From positions 186,001 through 250,000 of the forward strand of contig JAKLDN010000004.1 of assembly GCA_022703505.1 (NCBI GenBank): DNA of 64,000 nt, given 5' to 3'. Shown here piece by piece: positions 15,151-23,793 of the stretch (its first letter is position 1; each line of letters starts with the position of its first letter). The notes under the pieces are model-generated. The model was given only the letters and a program-made list of their open reading frames with translations. It was not told the DNA's origin and made no database searches. A program made the translations under genes and the position numbers. Origin of the DNA: Spirochaetota bacterium (GTDB lineage: Bacteria > Spirochaetota > Spirochaetia > Treponematales > UBA12059).

Positions 15151-15947
15151 GGCTCCCCCTCCAGCAGGCGACGGACGCCCAGGCAGAATTCGTAGTATTC
15201 CAGCCGCTCCCGCAAGGACGGATCCCCGAACAGGGGGTTGTCCAGGACGGCCCGGATGCGCCCCCGCTCCATGACCGCCACGGAACTTCCCAGGAAGACC
15301 GCCTCCTCGATGTCGTGGGTCACCAGGACCACCGTCAGGTTTTTCGGCGAATCGGAGTGGCTGCACAGGCCCAGGACGGCGCGCTGGAAAGATTCCTTGG
15401 AAAGGGCGTCCAGGGAGCTGGAGGGCTCGTCCAGGAGGAGGAGATCCGGCTCCGCGGCCAGGGCCCGGGCGATGGCGGTCCGCTGACGCTCCCCCCCGGA
15501 CAGCTCCGCGGGGTACTTGTCCGCTCCGTGACCCACGCCGAAATGCTCCAGGAGGGACAGGGCCCGGTCCCGGTCGGCGCCGCGGGAACGCCGGTCCTGG
15601 GCTTCCTTACCGGCCCGGGACCCCCCGCGGCAGCCGAGCTCCACGTTCTGCAGTGCGGTCTTCCAGGGGAAGAGGCCGTAGTCCTGGAACACCAGGGCGG
15701 TACCGGACCTTTCGGCGGGGGGGCGGTCGTCCACGTGAAGGGAGCCGCCGGCGGCCGGTACCAGGCCCGCGATGGCGTACAGGAGGGTGGACTTGCCGCA
15801 GCCGGAAGGGCCCACGACGGCCAGGGAGGACCCCCGGGGCAAGGATAGGTCGAGGCCGTCCAGGGCCCGGTCGAAGGCCGGTCCCGCGGACCGCCCCGCC
15901 CGTCGCCCGCGGGGATAGTCCACGGTCAGGCCGCGCGCCTCGATCAT
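15147..15947 (-). CDS. NitT/TauT-type ABC transporter ATP-binding protein
   Basis: 266 residues. Walker A is GPSGCGKST (about 49-57), the Q-loop lies in FQDYGLFPW, the signature is LSGGERQRTAIARAL, Walker B is LLLLDEPSSSLD and the switch His is in THDIEEA. The FPWKTALQNV segment is typical of the SsuB/TauB subgroup. It energises the permease encoded directly downstream. A 19-nt gap separates it from the binding-protein gene. Confidence 0.93.
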   Translation of the reverse strand: MIEARGLTVDYPRGRRAGRSAGPAFDRALDGLDLSLPRGSSLAVVGPSGCGKSTLLYAIAGLVPAAGGSLHVDDRPPAERSGTALVFQDYGLFPWKTALQNVELGCRGGSRAGKEAQDRRSRGADRDRALSLLEHFGVGHGADKYPAELSGGERQRTAIARALAAEPDLLLLDEPSSSLDALSKESFQRAVLGLCSHSDSPKNLTVVLVTHDIEEAVFLGSSVAVMERGRIRAVLDNPLFGDPSLRERLEYYEFCLGVRRLLEGEP

Positions 15948-15966
15948 CCGGATTCCGCCTCCGGCC

Positions 15967-16914
15967 TCAGCGGGACGCGTCCAGGAGGTATCGTCCCCAG
16001 TCCAGGGTCACGGGCTTGCCCTGGAGGCCCTCGATCCAGGCGGAGACCTTGTCCAGGTACCCGCGGCTCGGAAGCCGGGTCGGCCGGTACTCCGGCAGGG
16101 CCATCAGGTCACGGACCCGGGGATCCAGGCGGAGCCGCTCGACCAGGATGTCCCGGGCCAGGGCGGGGTCCGCCCGGATGTCCGCGACCGCCCGGTCCAC
16201 GGCCCGGTTGAAGGCGGCGATCGCCTCCCGCTTGGCCCCGGCGGCCCGGGCGGTGAAGACCATCACGTCCGGATAGAAGTCGTCCTTGTTCTCGAAGACC
16301 CGCTTCTCCAGACCCGCCAGCTGGCCCATGGAGGCGATGGGTTCGGGAAGGCAGGCCATGTCCACCTTGCCCCGCTTGATCATCTCCAGGCGGGCGGGGA
16401 TGTCCGTGATGAAGACCTTCTCGATCTCGTACCGGCCCGCGAGCCACGCGTCCGCCAGGTAGTTGGAGACGCTCACCTCCATCATGGCCACCGAGGCCTT
16501 CCGGCCCTCCGGGAAGCCCGGGCGCACCAGGAAGGGGAAGGACCCGTCCGTGGAGCTCGTGATCCGGAGGTCGAAGCCGCCCTGGACGTTGTAGACGAAG
16601 GCGACCAGGTCGCTCATGGACCCGTCCACCGCCCCGGACTGTAAGGCCACCTGTCGCTCCGTGGCGTTCGGGAAGACGACCAGCTCGACGGAAACCCCTT
16701 CCCGGGCGAAGTACCCGCGCTTCTCGGCCAGCAGGGCCGGGGCGGAGTCCACGGCGGGCATGAGCCCGACCCGGAGCTCCGGGCCCGCCGCGGACAGGGG
16801 AAGGGCCGCCGGGGCGAGCAGGAAAAGGGCGGCCGAGAGGCGGAAGGACCGGCCGGAGCGGGGCTTGGACCGTATGGAACGCGGCCCCCGCGGGGCCGGA
16901 AGGGCAGCGGGCAT
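15967..16914 (-). CDS. ABC transporter substrate-binding protein (NMT1/THI5-like fold)
   Basis: 315 residues from the ATG at 16914, which follows AGGAGG. An N-terminal twin-basic region and the hydrophobic stretch LSAALFLLAPAALPLSAAG form a signal peptide without a lipobox. The body has the SsuA/THI5 pattern: LRVGLMPAVDSAPALLAEKRGYF, an internal GAVDGSMSDLVAF loop and KRGKVDMACLPEP. It captures a small organic ligand in the periplasm; nitrate, taurine, alkanesulfonate and pyrimidine precursors are all possible. It is the first gene of the three-gene operon. Confidence 0.85.
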   Translation of the reverse strand: MPAALPAPRGPRSIRSKPRSGRSFRLSAALFLLAPAALPLSAAGPELRVGLMPAVDSAPALLAEKRGYFAREGVSVELVVFPNATERQVALQSGAVDGSMSDLVAFVYNVQGGFDLRITSSTDGSFPFLVRPGFPEGRKASVAMMEVSVSNYLADAWLAGRYEIEKVFITDIPARLEMIKRGKVDMACLPEPIASMGQLAGLEKRVFENKDDFYPDVMVFTARAAGAKREAIAAFNRAVDRAVADIRADPALARDILVERLRLDPRVRDLMALPEYRPTRLPSRGYLDKVSAWIEGLQGKPVTLDWGRYLLDASR

Positions 16915-17041
16915 GTTCGAGACCTCCTGGGTTCCGCGCGCTCCGGGGGCTGGAGGGAGCGCCCTTCCTATGCTACCCTCGCCGGCGGGGCCGGTACAAT
17001 ACCCGGCCCGATCCTTCGAGGACGAGGAAGGTGATCCCGTC

Positions 17042-17950
17042 ATGGAATTGCTCGAATGCGGCCTTCCGGCCCTGATCCGGGACCTCTGGATCGCGGCCCG
17101 CCCCTTCTCCCTGAGCCTGGCCCTGTACGCCACGAGCGTGCCCCTGGCCCTGGCCTTCCGGGTGGGGATCCTGCCGGGCGACCGGCCGTGGGTCGGGGCC
17201 TTCCGGGCTCTGCTCGTGACCCTCTCGGGCCTGGCCGTCCAGGCCGCCACGAACCTCATCAACGACTACTTCGAGAGCGGCATCAAGGGCGCCCCGGAAG
17301 CCGAGCGGAAGTACCGGTTCCTGGGCCGGGACCGGGGAGCCTTCGAGATCCTGGTTTTCCTCCTGGCCCTGGCCTGCTTCGGGTTCACGGCCCTGGCGGG
17401 CATCTACCTGGTCCTGACCGTCACCCCGGTACTCCTGTGGATCGGCGCCCTGGGCCTGGCCGGGGGCTATTGCTATACCGGGGAGCCCGTCGTCTACAAG
17501 CGCTTCGGGCTGGGGGCGGTCCTGTCCTTCGCCCTCCTGGGACCCCTGATGAACTATGGGGCCTGGCTGGGGGTCGGAGGGACGCCTTCCTGGCTGCCCG
17601 TGCTGGTGGCCCTGCCGACTTCGCTGTTGATTCCCGCCATGATGCTGTCCAACGAGATCCGGGACGTGGAGCGGGACGCCGAGCTCGGCATCCGTACCCT
17701 GACCGTCCGGATCGGGCGGAAGGCGGGGCAGGCCGTCTACGACGGCTTGCTGCTGGCGACCTTCGGGTGGGCCGCTGCCCTCGTGCTCCTCGACCTGGCG
17801 CCTGCCGCGACCCTGGCCTCCTGGGCCGCCCTGCCCCTGGCGGTCCGGGCCCGGGTCCGGGTGGCCGAACGCCGCCGGGATGCCATTCCGGCGACCAACC
17901 TCCTGCATCTGGTGTTCGGGGCGCTGTATATCGGGGGATTGTTATGGTAG
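17042..17950 (+). CDS. UbiA-family prenyltransferase (MenA-like)
   Basis: 302 residues with about nine membrane helices. The first Asp-rich motif is NLINDYFE (about 77-84) and the second is NEIRDVERDAELGIRTL (about 202-218), which together bind Mg-prenyl diphosphate. The second motif resembles MenA (1,4-dihydroxy-2-naphthoate polyprenyltransferase), so menaquinone synthesis is likely, but no other men gene is nearby. The ATG at 17042 follows GGAAGGTG. The 3' end abuts a large inverted repeat. Confidence 0.85.
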   Translation: MELLECGLPALIRDLWIAARPFSLSLALYATSVPLALAFRVGILPGDRPWVGAFRALLVTLSGLAVQAATNLINDYFESGIKGAPEAERKYRFLGRDRGAFEILVFLLALACFGFTALAGIYLVLTVTPVLLWIGALGLAGGYCYTGEPVVYKRFGLGAVLSFALLGPLMNYGAWLGVGGTPSWLPVLVALPTSLLIPAMMLSNEIRDVERDAELGIRTLTVRIGRKAGQAVYDGLLLATFGWAAALVLLDLAPAATLASWAALPLAVRARVRVAERRRDAIPATNLLHLVFGALYIGGLLW

Positions 17951-18074
17951 CCGGTGGACTGGGGACTGTGGACGGAATTGTCTACCGTCCGCGACGGCCG
18001 GCTAGGCTATAGCGAATGATTCGGCCGAGGTCGGAACACACTTCCGACTACTGTCCACCGTTCACTGTCCACCG
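17951..18074. repeat. Large inverted repeat built of GTGGACTGTGGAC-type words
   Basis: The left arm 17951-17975 (CCGGTGGACTGGGGACTGTG and on) is an imperfect complement of the right arm 18051-18074 (CTGTCCACCGTTCACTGTCC and on). A smaller hairpin (GTCGGAA-CACA-CTTCCGAC) lies inside. The right arm encodes the last residues (YGGQ) and the TGA stop of the cyclase gene. Confidence 0.7.
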
Positions 18075-18691
18075 TACACCAGCTTCCACGCCTTCCCGAC
18101 TCCCGTAGGGGTCTCCTCGAGCTCCCGGAACTCGTAGGGCTGGCCGGCCACGGCCTGCCGGACCGCGTCGGTGGCCAGGATCTCCCCCGCCTTGGCCACG
18201 TCCTCCCCGAGCTTGCTGGAGGCGTTGACCTCCCGGCCGAAGACGTCGGCGTCCCCGATCCGGAGCATCTTCCCGTACCCGAGGCCCACGCAGAGCAGGA
18301 CCTTCTCCTCGTCCGAACGGGTACGGTTGTAGGCGTCGCAGGCGGCCTGCATCTCCAGGGCCGCGTGCAGGGCCTTGGCCGGGTTGCGGAAGATCACCAG
18401 CATGCTGTCCCCCTCGGTCTTGAGGAGGATGCCGTCGTTGTCCTCAAGGACGGGCACCAGGATGCGCTCGCTCTCGTAGATGGTCTGCAGGAAGTGGATG
18501 ATCCCGAACTTGGCCACGTTCCGGGAAAACCCCGAGAGGTCCGTGAACATCACCGCCCAGTCCTCCCCGAAGAGGTCCCAGATCCGGCCGTCGATCCTCT
18601 CCCGGTCGGAACCCGGCTTCAGGCGCTCCTCGATCAGGCGTTCCAGGCGTTCCTCCGAGGCGGTGGATCCGATACGGCGGCGTACGGGCAT
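18062..18691 (-). CDS. Class III nucleotidyl (adenylate) cyclase, stand-alone catalytic domain
   Basis: 209 residues. The metal aspartates are D51 (FTDLSGFS) and D95 (KTEGDSMLVIF), and the purine-binding pair is K91 and D147 or D149. The transition-state residues are N156 and position 160, where K replaces the usual R (GREVNASSKLGE). Residues 1-40 are a short charged leader without sensor domain or membrane segment. It may make cAMP in the cytoplasm; the R-to-K change could lower activity. Both flanks are intergenic repeats, and the last codons lie inside one of them. Confidence 0.85.
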   Translation of the reverse strand: MPVRRRIGSTASEERLERLIEERLKPGSDRERIDGRIWDLFGEDWAVMFTDLSGFSRNVAKFGIIHFLQTIYESERILVPVLEDNDGILLKTEGDSMLVIFRNPAKALHAALEMQAACDAYNRTRSDEEKVLLCVGLGYGKMLRIGDADVFGREVNASSKLGEDVAKAGEILATDAVRQAVAGQPYEFRELEETPTGVGKAWKLVYGGQ

Positions 18692-18717
18692 GGGGGACCT
18701 CCTGAGAGGAGTGTAAT

Positions 18718-18833
18718 CGGTAAACGGTGAACAGTAAACGGGAATGACTTCGGTCCGCGTTGGGTGGCAACGCTAAATCGTATGAACCGGCCGCGACTCT
18801 GGGGTCCCTTCGGTCCGCAGTCCACTGTCCGTC
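18718..18833. repeat. Second GTCCACTGTCC-type inverted repeat
   Basis: CGGTAAACGGTGAACAGTAA on the left and CAGTCCACTGTCCGTCC on the right are imperfect complements, and CTTCGGTCCGC occurs twice inside (18749 and 18809). It is the same family as 17951-18074 and fills the space between the cyclase and the copper chaperone gene. Confidence 0.6.
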
Positions 18834-18834
18834 C

Positions 18835-19044
18835 TTACGGCACCACCTTCACGGCCCGGTACCCCGCGTGGTTCACGGCTCCCTCGAGCTGGGGGCCTCC
18901 GAAACCTTCGCCCTCCACCGTCGCCTCGCCCTTGAGGAGGTCCACGTCCGCCTTGGTCACCCCGGGGACTCCCTCCAGGGCCTTCTTGACCCGCATGACG
19001 CAGTGCCCGCAGCTCATGCCCTCTATGGTCACGATCTTCTTCAC
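18835..19044 (-). CDS. Heavy-metal-associated (HMA) copper chaperone
   Basis: 69 residues starting at a GTG (19044). The metal site is GMSCGHC with C13 and C16 (M-x-C-x-x-C). The fold follows the ferredoxin-like beta-alpha-beta pattern to the end (VKVVP). It carries Cu(I), normally to a P-type ATPase, but none is in the window. A palindrome like CsoR operators lies 24 nt upstream, consistent with copper induction. It could also be a fragment-like stand-alone domain, as is common for CopZ. Confidence 0.9.
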   Translation of the reverse strand: MKKIVTIEGMSCGHCVMRVKKALEGVPGVTKADVDLLKGEATVEGEGFGGPQLEGAVNHAGYRAVKVVP

Positions 19045-19067
19045 GAATCGCTCCTTCGGGGGATCTA

Positions 19068-19088
19068 ATATACCCCCCAGGGGTATAT
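19068..19088. promoter_or_regulatory. CsoR-like copper operator
   Basis: ATATACCCC-CCA-GGGGTATAT, a nearly perfect palindrome with A/T ends and a C/G centre, the classical form of Cu(I)-CsoR sites. It sits just upstream of the HMA gene. The regulator itself is not in the window. Confidence 0.65.
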
Positions 19089-19149
19089 TACTACGAACTC
19101 GGGAAAAAGAAAAGCGCCGAGCTGCCCCGGCGCACGCTTTCTCGAATCA

Positions 19150-19258
19150 CCACGGAGGGCACGGAGAGGAGAGGATCCGGAATACGGGGATTCCAGAAAC
19201 CTCGACGAAGCCCGCAGGGCTTCGTTGCCCGACGGGGCGGCTTATGCCGCCCCGTCGG
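19150..19258. repeat. Double-hairpin element, copy A, with a CCACGGAGG head
   Basis: CACCACGGAGGGCACGGAG (19149-19167) is followed by the conserved AACCTCGACGAAG-CCCGCAGGG-CTTCGTTGCC (stem 1, 19206-19224), then a variable stem of 13 perfect pairs (CCGACGGGGCGGC-TTAT-complement, 19229-19258). The second stem ends exactly at the stop codon of gcvPB and could terminate the gcv transcript. Confidence 0.8.
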
Positions 19259-20692
19259 TCAGCCTCTGTAACACAGGATCGGGCACCGGGCGGCGGCCAC
19301 CTCGTCCAGGCGTCCCACGGGGGTGACGTGGGGTGCCGAGTGCAGCAGCTCGGGCTCGGTCCGGGCCTCCTCGGCGATCTTCAGCAGGGCGTCCGCGAAA
19401 GCGTCCAGGGTCTCCCGGGTCTCGGTCTCCGTGGGCTCGATCATCAGAGCCTCGGGGACGATGAGGGGGAAGTAGATGGTCGGCGGATGGAAGCCGTAGT
19501 CGATGAGACGCTTGGCGATGTCCAGGGTGTGCACCCCCTCCACGAAGTTGCCCATGGCCACGAACTCGTGCATGCAGCCCCGGCCGTACTTCAGGGGGTA
19601 GACCTTCTCGACCTTGGCCTTGAGGTAGTTGGCGTTGAGCACCGCGGTCTCCGCCAGGCGCCGGAGCCCCGGGGCCCCGAGCATGCGGATGTAGGTGTAC
19701 GCCCGCACCAGGACCCCGAAGTTGCCGTGGAAGGCCTTGAGGCGGCCGATGCCGGCCTTGGGCATGGCCATGTCGAAACGCCCGTCCTTCTTGACCGCGA
19801 TCGGGCCCGGCAGGTAGTCCGCCAGGCGCTCCCCCGCGGCGACCATTCCGGATCCCGGGCCCCCGCCCCCGTGGGGGGTGGAGAAGGTCTTGTGGAGGTT
19901 GAAGTGCATGACGTCGATGCCCGCGTCCCCGGGCCGGAAGATCCCGGTGATGGCGTTCAGGTTGGCCCCGTCGCCGTACACGAGGCCCCCCGCGTCGTGG
20001 ACGAGCTTCGCGATCTTCTCGATGTTCCGCTCGAAGAGGCCCAGGGTGCTGGGATTCGTGATCATGATCCCCGCCACGGTGTCGTCCAGGGCCGCCGCCA
20101 GGGCGGCCAGATCCACGCCGCCGTCGGCGTCGCTGGGGATCGTGACGGTCTCGAAGCCGACCATGGAGCAGGTGGCGGGGTTCGTGCCGTGGGCCGAGTC
20201 GGGGATCAGCATCTTCACGCGCTTCAGGTCGCCCCGGTCCCGGTGCCACTTGCGGATCATCAGGACCCCCGCCAGCTCCCCGTGGGCCCCCGCGGCGGGC
20301 TGGAGGCTGGCGGCCTTGAAGCCGCCGATCTCGACCAGCATGGCCTGGAGCCGGTACATCAGCTCCAGGGCGCCCTGGGAGAACTCCGCACCCGCCAGGG
20401 GGTGGGTGGTGCGCCAGCCCGGGAGGGAGGCGGCGGCCTCGTTGGCCTTGGGGTTGTACTTCATGGTGCAGGAGCCCAGGGGGTAGAACTCCGTGTCGAT
20501 GGAGTAGTTCTTCTGGGACAGCCGGGTGAAGTGCCGGACCGCGGTCAGCTCGTCGATCTCCGGGAGGGGAAGGTCGTCCCGCAGGAGCCCCTCGGGCAGG
20601 GCGGTCTCGGGGACGTCCGGTTCCGGGAGGGCGGCGCCGCAGCGGCCGGGGGCGGAGAGCTCGTAGGCGAGGGGTTCGGGTCGAAGGTTCAC
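19259..20692 (-). CDS. gcvPB: Glycine dehydrogenase (decarboxylating) subunit 2
   Basis: 477 residues from a GTG (20692) overlapping the gcvPA stop by 4 nt (GTGA). The PLP-binding lysine lies in HFNLHKTFSTPHGGGGPGSG near residue 275. Residues MLIPDSAHGTNPA and the YPLGSCTMKYNPKA block are family hallmarks. With GcvPA it forms the P-protein, which decarboxylates glycine and passes the aminomethyl group to lipoyl-GcvH. It is the last gene of the gcv operon, and a double-hairpin element starts right at its stop codon. Confidence 0.96.
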   Translation of the reverse strand: MNLRPEPLAYELSAPGRCGAALPEPDVPETALPEGLLRDDLPLPEIDELTAVRHFTRLSQKNYSIDTEFYPLGSCTMKYNPKANEAAASLPGWRTTHPLAGAEFSQGALELMYRLQAMLVEIGGFKAASLQPAAGAHGELAGVLMIRKWHRDRGDLKRVKMLIPDSAHGTNPATCSMVGFETVTIPSDADGGVDLAALAAALDDTVAGIMITNPSTLGLFERNIEKIAKLVHDAGGLVYGDGANLNAITGIFRPGDAGIDVMHFNLHKTFSTPHGGGGPGSGMVAAGERLADYLPGPIAVKKDGRFDMAMPKAGIGRLKAFHGNFGVLVRAYTYIRMLGAPGLRRLAETAVLNANYLKAKVEKVYPLKYGRGCMHEFVAMGNFVEGVHTLDIAKRLIDYGFHPPTIYFPLIVPEALMIEPTETETRETLDAFADALLKIAEEARTEPELLHSAPHVTPVGRLDEVAAARCPILCYRG

Positions 20693-22014
20693 TTGGAGGC
20701 CTCCTTGAGGGACGCGGCCAGGAGGTCGATCTGCTCCTTGGTGTTCATCTCGGTCACGCAGACCAGAAGCTCGTGGGTTCGGTCCGGCCAATACCGGGAG
20801 AGGGGGAGTCCCGGCACCACGCAGCGCCGGGAGAGCTTGTCGTAGATCGACTGGGCGGGCACCGGAGTCTTGACCAGGAACTCCTTGAAGAAGATGTCCT
20901 TCGTCACCGAGAAGCCCGGAAGCTTGGCGATCTCCGCGGCGGCGTAGTGGGCCTTGTGCCAGCAGAGCTCGGCCACCTTCCGCAGGCCGTTTTTGCCGAG
21001 GGTGGCCAGGTAGATGCAGGCCTGGAGCATGACCAGTCCCTGGTTGGAGCAGATGTTGGACAGGGCCTTCTCCCGCCGGATGTGCTGTTCCCGGGCGGAG
21101 AGGGTCAGGACGAAGCCCCGGCGCCCCTCGGCGTCCGAGGCCTGACCGGCGATGCGTCCGGGCATCTTGCGCACGTACTTGGACGCCGCCCCCATCATGC
21201 CCAGGAAGGGGCCGCCGTAGTTCATCGCGTTGCCCAGGGCCTGGCCTTCCGCGGTGACGATGTCCGCTCCGAGTTCCCCGGGGCTCTTGAACAGGCCCAG
21301 GAGGATGGGGTCCGCGTGGACCACCAGCAGGGCGCCCGCGGCATGGACCGCGTCCGCGACGCCGGACAGGTCGTGGACCCGTCCCTCGAAGTCGGGATAG
21401 GCGGCGACCAGGCAGGCGGCCGAAGGATCCAGGGAGGCCGCCGCGGCGGCGGGAGTCCCCGCATACTCCCGGATCTTCACATCCAGGGGCTCCAGATAGG
21501 TCCGGATGACTTCCTTGTATTCCGGGTGCAGGGCCGCGGGCAGGACCACGGTCTCCCGGCCCGGGGCGTTCCGGGCGGCCATGAGAACGGCCTCCGCCAG
21601 GGCGGTGGCCCCGTCGTAGTGGGAGGCGTTCATGGCCTCCACTCCGAAGAGCGAGCCGGCCATGCTCTGGTACTCGAAGATGGCCTGCAGGGTGCCCTGG
21701 GAGACCTCGGGCTGGTAGGGGGTGTAGGCGGAGAGGAACTCCCCGCGGCTCGCGATCGCGGGAACCAGGGAAGGGATGAAGTGGTTGTAGGCTCCCGCTC
21801 CCAGGAACCAGGCGCAGGTCGAGGACGAGAGGTTCTTGGCCGCCAGGGCCTCGATCTCCCGGAGGATCTCCATTTCCGACAGGGCCGGGGGAAGGTCGAG
21901 CTCGGGATAGCGCAGCTTCTCCGGGATATCCCCGAAGAGGGACTCCACCGACGGCTTCCCGATGACCGCCAGCATCCGGCTGCGGTCGGAATCCGTGTTG
22001 GGTATGAAGGGCAC
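20689..22014 (-). CDS. gcvPA: Glycine dehydrogenase (decarboxylating) subunit 1
   Basis: 441 residues beginning MPFIPNTDSDRSRMLAVIG, the standard opening of the split P-protein N-half. It has the FLGAGAYNHFIPS and AYTPYQPEVSQGTLQAIFEY blocks and the EGQALGNAMNYGGPFLG segment near the active site. It is the non-PLP partner of GcvPB. Coupled to gcvPB by a 4-nt overlap; 99 nt from gcvH. The ATG follows AAGGAGC. Confidence 0.96.
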   Translation of the reverse strand: MPFIPNTDSDRSRMLAVIGKPSVESLFGDIPEKLRYPELDLPPALSEMEILREIEALAAKNLSSSTCAWFLGAGAYNHFIPSLVPAIASRGEFLSAYTPYQPEVSQGTLQAIFEYQSMAGSLFGVEAMNASHYDGATALAEAVLMAARNAPGRETVVLPAALHPEYKEVIRTYLEPLDVKIREYAGTPAAAAASLDPSAACLVAAYPDFEGRVHDLSGVADAVHAAGALLVVHADPILLGLFKSPGELGADIVTAEGQALGNAMNYGGPFLGMMGAASKYVRKMPGRIAGQASDAEGRRGFVLTLSAREQHIRREKALSNICSNQGLVMLQACIYLATLGKNGLRKVAELCWHKAHYAAAEIAKLPGFSVTKDIFFKEFLVKTPVPAQSIYDKLSRRCVVPGLPLSRYWPDRTHELLVCVTEMNTKEQIDLLAASLKEASK

Positions 22015-22113
22015 GATTCGCTCCTTACGGCCCCGTAGGGCCCTGGGTACGGAGAGCCGTCCGGGTACCGGGCGGTTCGCCCTCCCGGTAGCTCGGCGGC
22101 CGCCGGGCCGGCC

Positions 22114-22497
22114 TCAGTGGGCGGCCGCTTCCTTCTCGTAATCCCCGGCGGAAAGAAGGCCGTCCCACTCCGAGGGGTTGGTCGGCTCGAACTTGATCAG
22201 CCAGCCCGCCCCGTAGCAGTCCTTGTTGACCGCCGAGGGGTCCCCGCCCAGAGCCTCGTTCACGGCGGCGATCTTGCCGCCCATGGGCATGTACAGGTCC
22301 GAGGCGGCCTTGACCGACTCGATCACCCCGAAGGTCTCGCCCTGCTTGAGGGTCTTGCCCACCTCGGGGAATTCCACGAACACGATGTCCCCCAGGGATT
22401 CCTGGGCGTGGTCGGAGATGCCGGTCACGATCAGGGAGCCTTCCTTGCGGGCCCACTCATGGGAACTGCGGTATCGGGCTGCGGCGTCGATCTTCAT
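22114..22497 (-). CDS. gcvH: Glycine cleavage system H protein
   Basis: 127 residues. The lipoylated lysine lies in ESVKAASDLYMP (about residue 63), with the GDIVFVEFPEVGKTL strand before it. It shuttles the methylamine intermediate among P, T and L proteins. GGAGACG precedes the ATG. No lipoate ligase or L protein gene is in the window, so those components come from elsewhere. Confidence 0.97.
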   Translation of the reverse strand: MKIDAAARYRSSHEWARKEGSLIVTGISDHAQESLGDIVFVEFPEVGKTLKQGETFGVIESVKAASDLYMPMGGKIAAVNEALGGDPSAVNKDCYGAGWLIKFEPTNPSEWDGLLSAGDYEKEAAAH

Positions 22498-22530
22498 ATC
22501 GTCTCCTTCAGAATATAGTGAGAATATCGT

Positions 22531-23625
22531 TCACCGACGATACGCGGGAACGTACAGCGGGCGCTTCACGACGACGGCATCCTTGGGCTTGCCGTGGATC
22601 ACGACCTTCAGGGGCGTCCCGACCTTGGACAATTCCGGAGGGACGAAGGCGTTGGCGGCGTACTTCTTGACTGTGGGGCAGAACATGCCCGCCGCGCAGA
22701 GGCCGACGGTCCGGCCGTCGGTCGCCTGCACTTCGTAGCCTTCCCGGGGAACCCCCCCGGTCACGTCCAGGCCCACGAGCTTCCGCGCCGGGCCTTTCTC
22801 CGCCAGGTCCGTCACGGCCTTCTTGCCCACGAAGTCCTTTTCCAGGTCGCAGGCCCACTTGAAGCCCGCCTCCACGGGGTTGATGGACGGGGAGATCTCG
22901 TGGCCGTGCAGGGGCATCCCCGCCTCGAAGCGCAGGGAATCCCGGGCGGCCAGGCCGATCGGCGCCGCCTCGATGCCCTTCTTCGCGGCCAGGGCCAGCA
23001 GTCCGTCCCAGAGCTTCACGGCGTCCCGGGCGGGGAAGAAGAGCTCGGCCCCGTCCTCGCCGGTGTAGCCGGTGCGGCCGACCAGGCAGGGGACTCCCAG
23101 CAGGGAGCCTTTGGCGCTGGTGAAGCGGGTCATGCCGGGCACGTCGAAGTCCGCGGCCGCGCCGAGGAGCTCGATCGCCCGGGGGCCCTGGACGGCGATC
23201 ATGTAGGTGTCGTCGGAGAGGTCCTCGACCTTGACCCCCGCGGGGGCGTTCTTCCGGAACCAGGCGTAGTCCGTCTCGCGGTTGGAGGCGTTCACCACGA
23301 TCCACCAGCGACCCGGCAGCCGGTAGATGAATAGGTCGTCCGTCACGCCTCCGTCCTCCGCCAGGAGGAGGGAGTACCGGGCGTCCCCGTCCTTCATGTC
23401 CAGGACCCGGGCGCTCACCATGCGGGAGACGAAGTCGTCCGCCCCGGGGCCGGAGACCTCGATCTGGCCCATGTGGTCGATGTCGAACAGTCCCACGGAA
23501 CGTCGGGTGATGAGGTGTTCCTCGACCGCCCCGGTGGGATAGGTTATGGGCATCTCGTACCCCGCGAAGGGCGCCATCTTGGCGCCGCGGGCCGCGTGCC
23601 AGTCGTGGAGAGCTGTGGATTTCAG
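22531..23625 (-). CDS. gcvT: Glycine cleavage system T protein (aminomethyltransferase), probable CTG start
   Basis: 364 residues if translation begins at CTG (23625), which lies 5 nt after a perfect AAGGAGG and gives the N-terminus (M)KSTALHDWHAARGAKMAPFAG, as in other GcvT proteins. The nearest in-frame ATG (23712) would place the Shine-Dalgarno inside the gene, lie upstream of the likely promoter, and add 29 atypical residues. The folate-binding and catalytic region includes GYEMPITYPTG, DIDHMGQIEVSG and GMPLHGHEISPS. It releases ammonia and makes 5,10-methylene-THF. First gene of the operon. Confidence 0.93.
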   Translation of the reverse strand: MKSTALHDWHAARGAKMAPFAGYEMPITYPTGAVEEHLITRRSVGLFDIDHMGQIEVSGPGADDFVSRMVSARVLDMKDGDARYSLLLAEDGGVTDDLFIYRLPGRWWIVVNASNRETDYAWFRKNAPAGVKVEDLSDDTYMIAVQGPRAIELLGAAADFDVPGMTRFTSAKGSLLGVPCLVGRTGYTGEDGAELFFPARDAVKLWDGLLALAAKKGIEAAPIGLAARDSLRFEAGMPLHGHEISPSINPVEAGFKWACDLEKDFVGKKAVTDLAEKGPARKLVGLDVTGGVPREGYEVQATDGRTVGLCAAGMFCPTVKKYAANAFVPPELSKVGTPLKVVIHGKPKDAVVVKRPLYVPAYRR

Positions 23626-23677
23626 GGTGTCCTCCTTGGAACGGGACGGCCGGCGGGGGGATGCCGCCGACAGGGCA

Positions 23678-23706
23678 ATTCTAGCATCGAAACCGGGGAG
23701 CCGCAA
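23678..23706 (-). promoter_or_regulatory. Sigma-70-type promoter of the gcv operon
   Basis: On the minus strand TTGCGG (23701-23706), a 17-nt spacer and TAGAAT (23678-23683). Transcription from near 23671 gives a leader of about 45 nt before the CTG start, too short for a glycine riboswitch. Confidence 0.55.
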
Positions 23707-23793
23707 GGACACGAACCGCCCCGAATGTCACGACGATCGAGGCACCGGGAAGGATCGAGACGCCGAACCTTGTACGGCAATAAAAACGACCCC

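Noticed and set aside
16616-17041. Upstream extension of the UbiA gene
   Set aside because: It runs antisense through the binding-protein gene and its signal peptide. The ATG at 17042 has a good GGAAGGTG and gives the usual length.
19150-19258. CRISPR-like repeat-spacer organisation of the structured repeats
   Set aside because: Copies are single, dispersed over 26 kb and not spaced in an array; no cas gene is present.
22531-23712. ATG at 23712 as the gcvT start
   Set aside because: It lies before the perfect AAGGAGG and at the promoter, and adds 29 residues that GcvT proteins lack.
23626-23793. Glycine riboswitch upstream of gcvT
   Set aside because: The promoter at 23678-23706 leaves only about 45 nt of leader, and no tandem aptamer-like fold or conserved core is visible in the 168 nt available.
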